The notes under the pieces are model-generated. The model ran no database searches and had not been told where the DNA came from. It was given only the letters and a program-made list of their open reading frames with translations. From Lachnospiraceae bacterium UBA7196 (GTDB lineage: Bacteria; Bacillota; Clostridia; Lachnospirales; Lachnospiraceae), in assembly GCA_002490835.1 (NCBI GenBank), contig DKUU01000028.1, positions 62,001 through 126,000 on the forward strand: DNA of 64,000 nucleotides, written 5' to 3'. A program made the translations under genes and the position numbers. Below, piece by piece: positions 16,302-24,509 of this stretch (the first letter of the stretch is position 1; every line of letters starts with the position of its first letter).

Positions 16302-16829
16302 ATGTGGATCAGGAAGCTGTTTACATGCGGGGCAGCCGGTATTTTACTTGCCGGATTATTGGTTACTCCCGTCTCAGCTCATGGACATCATAGGCAAACA
16401 GATTCCGCTGACAAAATATGTTCGCTATGTACAGTGGAGGACTGCACGAAAACCGGATATCACACCCACGACGATGAGGCTTATTGCGGTTATGATCACG
16501 ATTGTGGCTACTGCGACGGTTCCTGCGGCGTAATCGAGGTCTGCAGCGTAAAGGGCTGCAAGGAGACCGGATATCACAGCCATGACAGCCAGACCTATTG
16601 CGGTTATGATCACGAACACGGCTACTGCGATGGTTCCTGCGGCGTGATTACGGTCTGTCCTATAGAAGACTGCACAAAAACCGGTCAGCATACCCACGAC
16701 GGTGAAACCTATTGCGGTTATAATCACACAAACGGTTACTGCGATAATTCCTGTGTGAAGCATAATAAAAGCAAAACATCAGGATGCAGCAGCTATCACG
16801 GTGGGCACCATGGTAGACATCACGGTTAA
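16302..16829 (+). CDS. Secreted Cys/His-rich protein with three tandem repeats, putative metal binder
   Basis: 175 aa. A signal peptide (MWIRKLFTC... to about VSAHGHH) precedes three repeats of about 38-41 residues with the pattern C-x4-C-x2-TG-x-H-x-HD-x3-YCGY-x-H-x2-GYCD-x-SC. The tail is Ser/His/Gly-rich and ends HGGHHGRHHG. The conserved Cys and His positions strongly suggest binding of Zn, Ni or Cu outside the cell, but the metal is not known. The start is fixed by an excellent GGAGGTGATC site; the longer frame upstream runs through the promoter. Flanked by its own promoter and terminator, so monocistronic. Confidence 0.85.
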   Translation: MWIRKLFTCGAAGILLAGLLVTPVSAHGHHRQTDSADKICSLCTVEDCTKTGYHTHDDEAYCGYDHDCGYCDGSCGVIEVCSVKGCKETGYHSHDSQTYCGYDHEHGYCDGSCGVITVCPIEDCTKTGQHTHDGETYCGYNHTNGYCDNSCVKHNKSKTSGCSSYHGGHHGRHHG

Positions 16830-16862
16830 ACGAAACCATCAGAGATGATTTACACACACAGT

Positions 16863-16896
16863 AAAGCCCGTCTCCATTTCCGGAGACGGGCTTTTT
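16863..16896 (+). terminator. Terminator of the Cys/His-rich gene
   Basis: AAAGCCCGTCTCC pairs with GGAGACGGGCTTT and a T run follows. The A-rich left flank means it can also stop the opposing GH3 transcript. Confidence 0.9.
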
Positions 16897-16931
16897 GTGT
16901 CTGATTCAGGCTCTTGACACTGCGCCGTATG

Positions 16932-18368
16932 CTATTCCAGATTACTAAGCTCTCCAGCACACTTCACCCGGTAGATCCGCTCTAACGATTCGTCGATGCG
17001 TTCTTCCGATATCTTGCCTTCCTGTACCGCCGCAAGCACCGCATTGTAAGCCTTCTCAAAATCTTCCGGCATCAGGAGCATATCAGCCCCTGCCTCCAAC
17101 GCCATGACAGCCGCCTCCTCAGGGGTATAGTAATCCGTGATGGCCGTCATATCCAGCGCATCCGTAATGATCACGCCCTCAAATCCCAGCTCACCGCGCA
17201 GCGTATCCGTGATCACCTTTCTTGAGAGGGAACTCGGCACATTATTATCATCCAAAGCCGGCGCCGTGGCATGGCTCACCATCACAAAATCCACGCCCGC
17301 TTCAATTCCCGCCTGAAAGGGTACAAAATCCGACGCCCTCAATTCCTCAAGACTCTTTGTGATCTCCACCCTGCCGTCATGGGTATCCTCCGTTGTACTG
17401 CCCAGTCCGGGGAAATGCTTCAGGCAGGCACTCACGCCGGTTTCCTCAATACCGCCCGTCACATTGGCAACCATCTCTCCGACAAGCTGCGGATCAGAGC
17501 CAAAGGCCCGATCTCCAAGGATGCTGTCATCTCCTGCCGCCACGTCAGCCACCGGCGCAAGATCCACATTAAATCCGATTTCTTTTAAGTAGGAGCCAAT
17601 CGTCCCGCCAGCCTGACGCGCCTTGGCAGTATCACCTTCCGCTCCAATCATCCCCATGGCACCCACTTTTTCGACTTCGATATTACTGTTTGCTACACGG
17701 CTGACTTTGCCGCCCTCCTCATCCACCGCCAAAAAGATCGGATAACTGCTCATGGTTGACGTATTGGAAAGCATCTTCATAATCTGTTCTTTATCTTTGA
17801 TATTTTGGCTAAAGTAAATGAGACCGCCCACCGCATATTGATCCAAAGCTTCCTTGGTGCCATCTCCCGCCTGCGTGGCCGTCCGCACACCCGTAATCGC
17901 CTCCGGTGTCACCATAAACAGGCCCGCCACCTTATTTTCAATCGACATTTCGGAATAAAAGGTTCTTGCATAATCCCCCAAAATATCTTCCTCCTCCGGT
18001 TCCTCCTCCACAGGTTCCGGCGTATCGATCACAAGCTCCTCCTGCTTGGTTTCCTCCTCTTTTGCCGCCTCTTCCAGTTCCTTCTCAAGCGCTTCCTCCT
18101 GCTTTTTATCCTGAATCCGCAGCGCAACCTTTCTGCCGGCCACAACACCGCCGGCCGTAACGCCCGCCAGCACGACAAAGATCACAAGATAGACGATGAT
18201 CTGATTGCGGATCCTGCGTCTTCGTCTGACCGCTCTCCTCTCATCCGGATCCTGCTCCTCCTCATCATACTCATCCTCTTCTTCGGCCTCCTGTGCAAGC
18301 TCCTCCATCTCTTCTATTTCTTCCGCAGGATTCTCCTCCGAATATCTCTTCTTCTGTTCCTTACTCAT
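16932..18368 (-). CDS. Membrane-anchored glycoside hydrolase family 3 enzyme (NagZ-like)
   Basis: 478 aa. A highly acidic cytoplasmic segment (about 50 residues) is followed by one transmembrane helix (IIVYLVIFVVLAGVTAGGVVAG), an acidic linker, and a GH3 N-terminal barrel. The barrel shows the KHFPGLG-x-T-x-DTH motif of beta-N-acetylglucosaminidases, with the acid/base His-Asp pair in EDTHDGR and the region VIITDALDMTAI carrying the nucleophile Asp. A type II membrane topology puts the enzyme outside, where it could trim peptidoglycan or muropeptides. The start at 18368 is chosen because AAAGGA lies about 10 bases before; two earlier ATG codons lack a site. Confidence 0.9.
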   Translation of the reverse strand: MSKEQKKRYSEENPAEEIEEMEELAQEAEEEDEYDEEEQDPDERRAVRRRRRIRNQIIVYLVIFVVLAGVTAGGVVAGRKVALRIQDKKQEEALEKELEEAAKEEETKQEELVIDTPEPVEEEPEEEDILGDYARTFYSEMSIENKVAGLFMVTPEAITGVRTATQAGDGTKEALDQYAVGGLIYFSQNIKDKEQIMKMLSNTSTMSSYPIFLAVDEEGGKVSRVANSNIEVEKVGAMGMIGAEGDTAKARQAGGTIGSYLKEIGFNVDLAPVADVAAGDDSILGDRAFGSDPQLVGEMVANVTGGIEETGVSACLKHFPGLGSTTEDTHDGRVEITKSLEELRASDFVPFQAGIEAGVDFVMVSHATAPALDDNNVPSSLSRKVITDTLRGELGFEGVIITDALDMTAITDYYTPEEAAVMALEAGADMLLMPEDFEKAYNAVLAAVQEGKISEERIDESLERIYRVKCAGELSNLE

Positions 18369-18499
18369 CTTCTGCGTGTCCTTTCCAAAAAGCATCATAC
18401 AAGATATAGTTTACCCAAATATACTATACCCTATTTCTAGTGGAAAAGCCACCCCATTTTTAGTTTTTATTTTCAAAGTTCCATTTTAGACAATGCGAA

Positions 18500-18857
18500 A
18501 CGGGTATTCATTCTCTAAGGAATCAATACCCGTCTCTAAAACTCACTGTCCAATGGCCTGTACCTCCGTCTTTTCCCTCACGTCCTCTTTCCATCTCTTC
18601 TCTCGTATCCTCGATACTGGGGCGTCTGTTCCCTTTCTCTCCCCCCGGACCCTTCTTTGATCCGTTCTCTTCTCTTCTTCTACGGGAGCTTCCTTTGGGA
18701 CTCTTCTCTGATTCGCCATCCTCATCCATGTACTCGATTTCGCTCGTCTTTTTCAGTGGTCTCCTATTCACTTGTAGTTTTCTGAGTTGCTACTTTAAGT
18801 TTTTGGTGGACCGTACCTCTCTTTCTTTTAGTTTATCTATGTGAAGTGTTTCTTTAT
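18500..18857 (-). ncRNA. Promoter-driven purine-rich transcription unit, RNA or small protein undecided
   Basis: A consensus promoter (18864-18891) points into about 360 bases that end in the hairpin ACGGGTATT/AATACCCGT (18500-18533). The transcript would be strongly purine-rich. Two overlapping frames are open, an 82-residue one (18523-18771, GTG start) and a 60-residue one (18543-18725), both hydrophilic and charged and neither with a good Shine-Dalgarno site, so coding is doubtful. No known RNA family was recognised. No long T run follows the hairpin. The unit lies upstream of the GH3 gene on the same strand. Confidence 0.4.
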
Positions 18858-18863
18858 GAGTTT

Positions 18864-18891
18864 ATTATATCACCTGATTTATATTTGTCAA
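18864..18891 (-). promoter_or_regulatory. Strong sigma-A promoter of the purine-rich unit
   Basis: Minus strand TTGACA (18886-18891), 16-base spacer, TATAAT (18864-18869). Both hexamers are perfect consensus. Confidence 0.8.
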
Positions 18892-19083
18892 TACATTTTT
18901 GAAAATTTTTTTAAAAAAATTTAATTCGCATCATATCGTGCATTGTTTTCTAATTTTTAATACATATCTATAAAATTGACTGTCAATTTGTGTCTTGCGC
19001 TGCTGCGATATAAAGTGGTAAGATAGAACAAAGCAAAAAAACAGCGATGTAAAAAGCGCAAAAAGGAAAATGGAGGCAGCCAA

Positions 19084-19719
19084 ATGTCACATAAACAGAC
19101 CGCACTGGCCAAACAGGCGGAAACGATCATCAAAAATCTGAAAAAGAGAAATATGGAAGGATATTACTTTGAAACAGCAGCCGACTGCACAAAAGCGATC
19201 CTCGCCGGGATTCCTTCCGGCTCAATCATTGGCTGGGGCGGCAGCGAAAGTCTGAAAGAATGCGGCCTGATGGATGCGATCCACAACGGCTCCTACGAAC
19301 TTTTAGACCGCACTCTGGCCAAAACGCCGGAGGAAACCAGACAAATTTACGCAAGGACTGTCCTTTCCGACTATTTTCTGATGAGTACCAACGCAATCAC
19401 TCTGGAGGGTGAACTTATCAACATCGACGGCAACGGCAACCGGGTAGCCTGCCTGATTCAGGGCCCCTCCCATGTGATCGTGGTCGCAGGCATGAACAAG
19501 GTCGTACCCGATGTGGCAAGCGGCGTAGCAAGGGTCAGAAATGTCGCCTCTCCGGCCAACGCAATCCGTCTGGAACGGAATCTCCCCTGCGCCGCCACCG
19601 GCATCTGTCATGACTGCCTCTCCCCTGAGTGCTTCTGCTGCCAGATTGCCATCACCAGACGCAGTATGCACTCCGGCCGGATCAAAGTTTATCTGGTTGG
19701 CGAGGAGCTGGGTTACTAA
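19084..19719 (+). CDS. LUD-domain (LutC/YkgG-like) protein
   Basis: A 211-aa cytoplasmic protein of the LUD family. The domain shows IIGWGGSESLKECGLMDAI near residue 55, LSDYFLMSTNAITLEGELINIDGNGNRV near residue 98 and the C-terminal Cys cluster GICHDCLSPECFCCQIAITRR. The LutC paralogues act in L-lactate oxidation, but this stand-alone Cys-bearing type is widespread in Clostridia without LutA/LutB, and none are nearby, so lactate use is not established. ATG follows GGAGG. Convergent with the H-domain sensor gene, separated by a terminator. Confidence 0.85.
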   Translation: MSHKQTALAKQAETIIKNLKKRNMEGYYFETAADCTKAILAGIPSGSIIGWGGSESLKECGLMDAIHNGSYELLDRTLAKTPEETRQIYARTVLSDYFLMSTNAITLEGELINIDGNGNRVACLIQGPSHVIVVAGMNKVVPDVASGVARVRNVASPANAIRLERNLPCAATGICHDCLSPECFCCQIAITRRSMHSGRIKVYLVGEELGY

Positions 19720-19746
19720 ACAAATATTTCCACACCGTTATATATT

Positions 19747-19777
19747 AAAAGCCGGAACCTTTCGCGTTCCGGCTTTT
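19747..19777. terminator. Bidirectional terminator
   Basis: AAAAGCCGGAAC and GTTCCGGCTTTT form a stem between the convergent LUD and H-domain genes; A and T runs flank it on either side. Confidence 0.85.
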
Positions 19778-19814
19778 GTGATCTCTGTTCATCTGTCCCT
19801 GCGCCTTGCTGCAG

Positions 19815-21767
19815 TCAGGCATTCAGTTCCTGCAGTTTGTCCTTTAAATCCGCCGAAATGGTACTTACCATATCCGCCGATGCCGCAATCTCTTCGGTAG
19901 CGGCCGCCAGATTCGTCACCCGCAGATTAACGCCGTCGATGACGCTGATCAGCTTTTCGGCATCTCCCAGAAGCTCCTTGATCGCCGCCTGAATCTGTTC
20001 CTTATTGGCATCGCTGTCGCTCGCCGTATCCTTGGAAGAATCCGCCAGCTTTTTGATATTCTCGGCAATAATGGCAAAGCCTCTGCCGGACTCTCCTGCT
20101 CTCGCCGCCTCTATACTTGCGTTCAAGGCAAGGAGATTCGTCTCCTCCGCTACATTCGTGATCTCTTCGTTGTTCTCTTCCAGCTTCACCAGCAGATTCT
20201 GAATCTTTGCAAGCGCGCTATTTAACTGACTGCAAAACTGCACTACGTCGCTCATGGAGGCGGAAATGCCTGTGCTTTCCTCCGCGTTGCTGTTGTTGCC
20301 CTCCGACATTTCGCTGATGGAAAGATCCAGACTGTCAAAATCAGCTTGCACCTCTGCGATCAGCTCCTCGATTTTCTCATTCTTTTCCTGAAGCAGCGCA
20401 TTTTTGCCCTGCGCCTCGTCTGCCATCTCCTTCGCAAGCTCGCCCTCTCGCTCCGCCTCGCCCTTCACATACTGGATGCAATTAAATCTATTATTGCAGC
20501 CGTTGTGGATCGCCGTTGCCATTTCCTCGCAGGTGTCATAGCCGCAGGCGGAACAGTTGATGGTGCGTTCCGTTTCCGTACGTTTTTCCATAGACACAAA
20601 GATAGCATTCATCTCGGAGGCACTGGGTTCTTTCCTTATAAGTCCCTTAGACTGATCCGTATAATGTCTGATAAAATCGTTGATATCCAGATGCGCAAAC
20701 TGTTTATTCAACCTGTTAAGCCTCTGCTTCGGAGTTAGGCTTCTGCTGAAAGCATGGCGCCTGTCGCTTCTCTTGCTGGCCTCCCTGATCCTGTGGAGCT
20801 CATAGAGGGTATCGTCGGAATGCACCTTTTCCTCCTCCACACCGGGGCCATAGATACAACCTTTCGCGCAATTTAGGGCATCTACCATGAAGGGCAGCTC
20901 CTTCTTGCCGAGCACCCGCTTTTTATAATCCTCCAAAAATTCATAAGCGTGCTTCTCGCCCTCAATCTGGCGGATAAAGATATCCTCGCCGCAGAACCAG
21001 TAGACATTTTCCTTCAGGCCGCCGGGCATCGGATAAATGGATCCCAGACCATACTCGATCTCGTCTGTCACCGCCGGACCTGAAACACCATGTTCTCTCA
21101 CATATTGCATCAGGTGATCGAAGGTCACGTTGTAGGAAACATAGCCGCCGCAGTTGGGATCGTCGATCTCGTTTTTCTTGGCAATACAAGGGCTGATGAA
21201 CGCAAGCTTATCAGACACCTTCATATACTTTTTCACATAGATCGCGCCGCACATCATGGGCGAATGAATCGGCATCAGACTCGGTATCAGCTCAGGTATG
21301 TACTTTTCTATGTATCCTACTACTGCGGGACAGGGCTGCGAGATCGCGCCCGTGAAATTATGTTCGGTGATGTATTTGACATAGCCCCAGGTCGTGATAT
21401 CCGCCCCGAAACTGATGCTGATGATGCGATTCACGCCAAGCTTCTTAAGACCGCCGAGGATCGTCGCATACTCTCTCGGATAATTTGCAAGAAAAGCAGG
21501 TGCAAGCAGAAGTGAGATTTTCTCCCCTTTTTTCAAATCTTCAAAGAAACGTTCCGTATCGTCATTGTAACTTCTGGCCTTGTGCGCACAGACATCAAAG
21601 CAGGCGCCGCAGCTTACGCACTGCGCGCCATTTACAATGATCTTATTTTTGCCATTCTCTTCAACCGCCTGATTCGCCGTCAAAACCGGACAGGCGGAAA
21701 TACATTTGTTACAGCCGACGCAATTGTCATTGGTATACACTAACGCGTTCATCGGTTGATTTCCCAT
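19815..21767 (-). CDS. Hydrogenase-like H-domain fused to a methyl-accepting chemotaxis signalling domain
   Basis: 650 aa, soluble. Order: two 4Fe-4S ferredoxin motifs (Cys16, 19, 22, 26 and 50, 53, 56, 60); an [FeFe]-hydrogenase H-domain (about 70-340); an ACS/Fe-S motif INCSACGYDTCEEM; a coiled coil; and an MCP hairpin with EETNLLALNASIEAARAGE. In the H-domain, L1 reads SQPCP where catalytic enzymes have TSCCP, L2 reads SPCIAKKNE, L3 reads LNCAKGCIYGPG. All four Cys that hold the [4Fe-4S] of the H-cluster remain, while the proton-relay Cys is Pro. This predicts a sensor (of H2, CO or redox state) rather than a hydrogenase. The ATG at 21767 follows GGAGG closely. No hydrogenase maturase is nearby. 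Confidence 0.85.
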   Translation of the reverse strand: MGNQPMNALVYTNDNCVGCNKCISACPVLTANQAVEENGKNKIIVNGAQCVSCGACFDVCAHKARSYNDDTERFFEDLKKGEKISLLLAPAFLANYPREYATILGGLKKLGVNRIISISFGADITTWGYVKYITEHNFTGAISQPCPAVVGYIEKYIPELIPSLMPIHSPMMCGAIYVKKYMKVSDKLAFISPCIAKKNEIDDPNCGGYVSYNVTFDHLMQYVREHGVSGPAVTDEIEYGLGSIYPMPGGLKENVYWFCGEDIFIRQIEGEKHAYEFLEDYKKRVLGKKELPFMVDALNCAKGCIYGPGVEEEKVHSDDTLYELHRIREASKRSDRRHAFSRSLTPKQRLNRLNKQFAHLDINDFIRHYTDQSKGLIRKEPSASEMNAIFVSMEKRTETERTINCSACGYDTCEEMATAIHNGCNNRFNCIQYVKGEAEREGELAKEMADEAQGKNALLQEKNEKIEELIAEVQADFDSLDLSISEMSEGNNSNAEESTGISASMSDVVQFCSQLNSALAKIQNLLVKLEENNEEITNVAEETNLLALNASIEAARAGESGRGFAIIAENIKKLADSSKDTASDSDANKEQIQAAIKELLGDAEKLISVIDGVNLRVTNLAAATEEIAASADMVSTISADLKDKLQELNA

Positions 21768-21828
21768 CGCACCCTCCAACTCTTTTGTTTTTCTTTCTTA
21801 GTTGATTCCTGCAAATAATATTGGTACT

Positions 21829-21858
21829 ATTTTACCATGTTCAGCCAAAAAAAGTCAA
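21829..21858 (-). promoter_or_regulatory. Promoter of the H-domain/MCP gene
   Basis: Minus strand TTGACT (21853-21858), 18 bases, TAAAAT (21829-21834), about 62 bases before the start. Confidence 0.65.
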
Positions 21859-21891
21859 CAAAAGAAGCTGCACTAAATCAGGAAAATGCTT

Positions 21892-23211
21892 CTAAATCTG
21901 GGAAATCACAAAGATGTCGTAAATCGCCTTAATGGCCGTCTCAAAGTCTGCATTGGCCACACCGATGATGATATTTAACTCGCTGGAGCCCTGATCGATC
22001 ATCTTGACATTAACATTCGCGTGGGCAAGGGCCGAGAAGATCCTGCCGGCTGTACCGCGGGTAGATTTCATGCCGCGTCCTACCACGGCGATCAGCGCCA
22101 GATCCGCCTCAATGTCAATGGCATCCGGATCCGCCAGTCTGTGAATGCCGGAAACCACCTTCTGCTCCTTGTGCATAAATTCGTCCTGATGAACAAAAAC
22201 CGTCATCGTATCAATGCCGGAAGGCACATGCTCAAAGGAAATCTCATTCTCTTCAAAAGCCTGCAGTACTTTGCGCCCGAATCCAATCTCCGAATTCATC
22301 ATATCCTTTTCAATATTGACCGCGCAAAAGCCTTTCTTACCGGCAATGCCGGTGATCACATACTTCGGTTTCTGACAGGTACTCTCCACGATCCAGGTAC
22401 CGTTATCATCCGGTGCGTTGGTATTGCGGATGTTGATCGGAATCCCCTCGCTCCTGACCGGAAAGATTGCATCCTCGTGCAGGACATTGAAGCCCATGTA
22501 GCAAAGCTCCCGTAATTCTCTGTAAGTGATGGTCTCGATGCCCTGCGGCTTGAAGATGATCCGGGGATCCGCCACCAGTACGCCTGAGACATCCGTCCAG
22601 TTCTCATAGACATTCGCCTTGATCGCCCGCGCCACGATGGAACCTGTGATATCGGAGCCGCCTCTGGAAAAGGTCTTTACCCTGCCGTCCGCATAAGCGC
22701 CGTAAAAGCCCGGAATCACCGCGGATTCAACACCCTCAAGCCGCGCCCGCATCAGGCGGTTCGTCTCTTCGGCATCATGTTCACCATCTTCCTTAAAACG
22801 GATCACCTCAGCCGCATCCACAAAAGTGTAGCCCAGATAGTTCGCCATGATGATGCCGTTTAAGTACTCGCCGCGGGATGCCGCGTAGTCGGAACCGGCC
22901 TTCTCGCGAAAATTCTTCTCGATGGACTTAAACTCTTTGTCAAGGGAAAGCTTTAATTCCAGTCCGTCTATGATCTCCTGATACCTTTCCCTGATCTTTC
23001 CAAGCGCTTCTGTAAAGTCTTCTCCCTTTTCCGCTAGCGCATAGCAGGCATAGAGCATATCCGTGACCTTCGTATCGTCCGAAGAACGTTTTCCGGGCGC
23101 GGAAGGCACCACAAATTTTCGTTCCTTGTCCGCCCGAATGATCTCTCCCACCTTTTTGAACTGCTCCGCACTCGCCAGAGAACTTCCGCCAAACTTAACT
23201 ACTTTATTCAT
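21892..23211 (-). CDS. lysC: Aspartate kinase
   Basis: Phosphorylates aspartate, the entry step to Lys, Thr, Met and Ile. 439 aa: kinase domain from MNKVVKFGGSSLAS with TFSRGGSDITGSIVA and NWTDVSGVLVADPR, then two ACT domains (about residues 305-439), which bind end-product amino acids and give feedback control. It begins 27 bases after the hom stop, so hom-lysC are co-transcribed. Which amino acid inhibits it cannot be read from the sequence. Confidence 0.95.
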   Translation of the reverse strand: MNKVVKFGGSSLASAEQFKKVGEIIRADKERKFVVPSAPGKRSSDDTKVTDMLYACYALAEKGEDFTEALGKIRERYQEIIDGLELKLSLDKEFKSIEKNFREKAGSDYAASRGEYLNGIIMANYLGYTFVDAAEVIRFKEDGEHDAEETNRLMRARLEGVESAVIPGFYGAYADGRVKTFSRGGSDITGSIVARAIKANVYENWTDVSGVLVADPRIIFKPQGIETITYRELRELCYMGFNVLHEDAIFPVRSEGIPINIRNTNAPDDNGTWIVESTCQKPKYVITGIAGKKGFCAVNIEKDMMNSEIGFGRKVLQAFEENEISFEHVPSGIDTMTVFVHQDEFMHKEQKVVSGIHRLADPDAIDIEADLALIAVVGRGMKSTRGTAGRIFSALAHANVNVKMIDQGSSELNIIIGVANADFETAIKAIYDIFVISQI

Positions 23212-23238
23212 CCTCCAGTACCCCTCACTCTTACCTGT

Positions 23239-24444
23239 TTATGCCATGATCCGGATCCTGTTCAGGCATCCGCCAAGCTTCTCTACCTTTTCATCAAAGT
23301 CCTTCTCGGACATCGTCTGCGTCATAAAAGCAAATTCTTCCGCGATCCCCACGTTGATCTCCGCCAGCGCACCAAAAGCTGCCATCGCCGCCTCCCGTTT
23401 ATCTGCGGATACCCTGACAAAAAATTTACGCTTTGCGCCGCCGACATCGGCCACCTTCACCTTTTCCTCATCCCAGAAGCACATGATCGTCTTGCCCTGA
23501 TGTCTCGCGCAGTCCACCACATCGGAAACCACTGCGCTGGCCGTGGGAAGCTTTCCCGCTCCGCGTCCGTAATACATGGAGTCTCCCAGCATATTGCCAT
23601 GTACGTATACGGCGTTGAAAACGTCGTTCACGCTGTATAACGGATGCTCTCTGGAAATCATAAAGGGGGCAACCATTGCAAAAAAACCATCCTCCGTATC
23701 CTGACTGAAGGCCAGCAGTTTGACGGATTTATTCATCTGCTTCGCGTACTTGAAATCCGCTGCCGTGATCTTCGTAATGCCCTCTGTGTAGATATCCTCA
23801 TAATGCACGCTCTTGCCCGTCATCAGGGAAGAAAGGATTGCGATCTTGCGGCAGGCGTCGTATCCTTCCACGTCAGCCTCCGGATTTCTCTCCGCATAGC
23901 CCTTGTCCTGCGCTTCCTTTAACACATCTTCAAAATCGGCGCCCTCTTTATCCATCTTGGTAAGGATATAGTTTGTGGTGCCGTTCAAGATACCGGTGAT
24001 ACCGTCGATATGCTCCGCCGTCAGGGAATAATTCAAAGGACGGATAATGGGGATTCCGCCGCCGACGCTGGCCTCAAAGAGATAGTTACAATGATTCTCT
24101 CTGGCAAGCCGCAGAAGCTCCGGACCGTGGGCCGCCACCAGCTCCTTATTCGAAGTACATACACTCTTTCCCGCAAGCAGGGCTTTCTTTGTATAATCAT
24201 AAGCGTATGTGGTGCCGCCCATGGTCTCGCAGATGACCTTCACCTCATCATCCTTCAAGATGACGTCGAAGTCATGGACCACCTTCTTTTCATAAGGGTC
24301 GCCCGGAAATTCCCGCAGATCCAGAATATACTTCACCGCCAGATCTTCCCCTGCCTTTTTATTGATATCCGCCTTATTCGTCTCGATCACTTCCACGACG
24401 CCGCTTCCCACGGTGCCGTATCCCAATACCGCGATTTGAATCAT
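23239..24444 (-). CDS. hom: Homoserine dehydrogenase
   Basis: NAD(P)-dependent reduction of aspartate semialdehyde to homoserine. 401 aa with a Rossmann start IAVLGYGTVGSGVVEVI, the catalytic region EASVGGGIPIIRPL, GILNGTTNYILTKM, the NPEADVEGYDA substrate block with its Lys/Asp pair, and a C-terminal ACT domain for feedback control. The first ATG follows GGAGAAATG. It lies between glyA and lysC; thrH at 31.6 kb could supply homoserine phosphorylation. Confidence 0.95.
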   Translation of the reverse strand: MIQIAVLGYGTVGSGVVEVIETNKADINKKAGEDLAVKYILDLREFPGDPYEKKVVHDFDVILKDDEVKVICETMGGTTYAYDYTKKALLAGKSVCTSNKELVAAHGPELLRLARENHCNYLFEASVGGGIPIIRPLNYSLTAEHIDGITGILNGTTNYILTKMDKEGADFEDVLKEAQDKGYAERNPEADVEGYDACRKIAILSSLMTGKSVHYEDIYTEGITKITAADFKYAKQMNKSVKLLAFSQDTEDGFFAMVAPFMISREHPLYSVNDVFNAVYVHGNMLGDSMYYGRGAGKLPTASAVVSDVVDCARHQGKTIMCFWDEEKVKVADVGGAKRKFFVRVSADKREAAMAAFGALAEINVGIAEEFAFMTQTMSEKDFDEKVEKLGGCLNRIRIMA

Positions 24445-24465
24445 GTCATTTCTCCAATCCGTATT

Positions 24466-24482
24466 TTGACTATACGAGTCAA
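24466..24482. promoter_or_regulatory. Palindrome between glyA and hom
   Basis: TTGACTATACGAGTCAA, an inverted repeat with 6-base arms and a 5-base centre, 21 bases before the hom start. A small hairpin ATGGCGATAGCCAT lies beside it at the glyA side. It could be an operator or a processing hairpin; no known box is matched. Confidence 0.4.
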
Positions 24483-24509
24483 CTGTTTATCCTGATGGCT
24501 ATCGCCATA

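Noticed and set aside
16425..16763. Hydrophobic minus-strand frame
   Set aside because: It is the complement of the tandem Cys/His repeats; its Ile/Val repeats are an artefact.
24445..24509. Possible amino-acid riboswitch or T-box ahead of hom
   Set aside because: Only 65 bases and no T-box or lysine-riboswitch motif; only a short palindrome.
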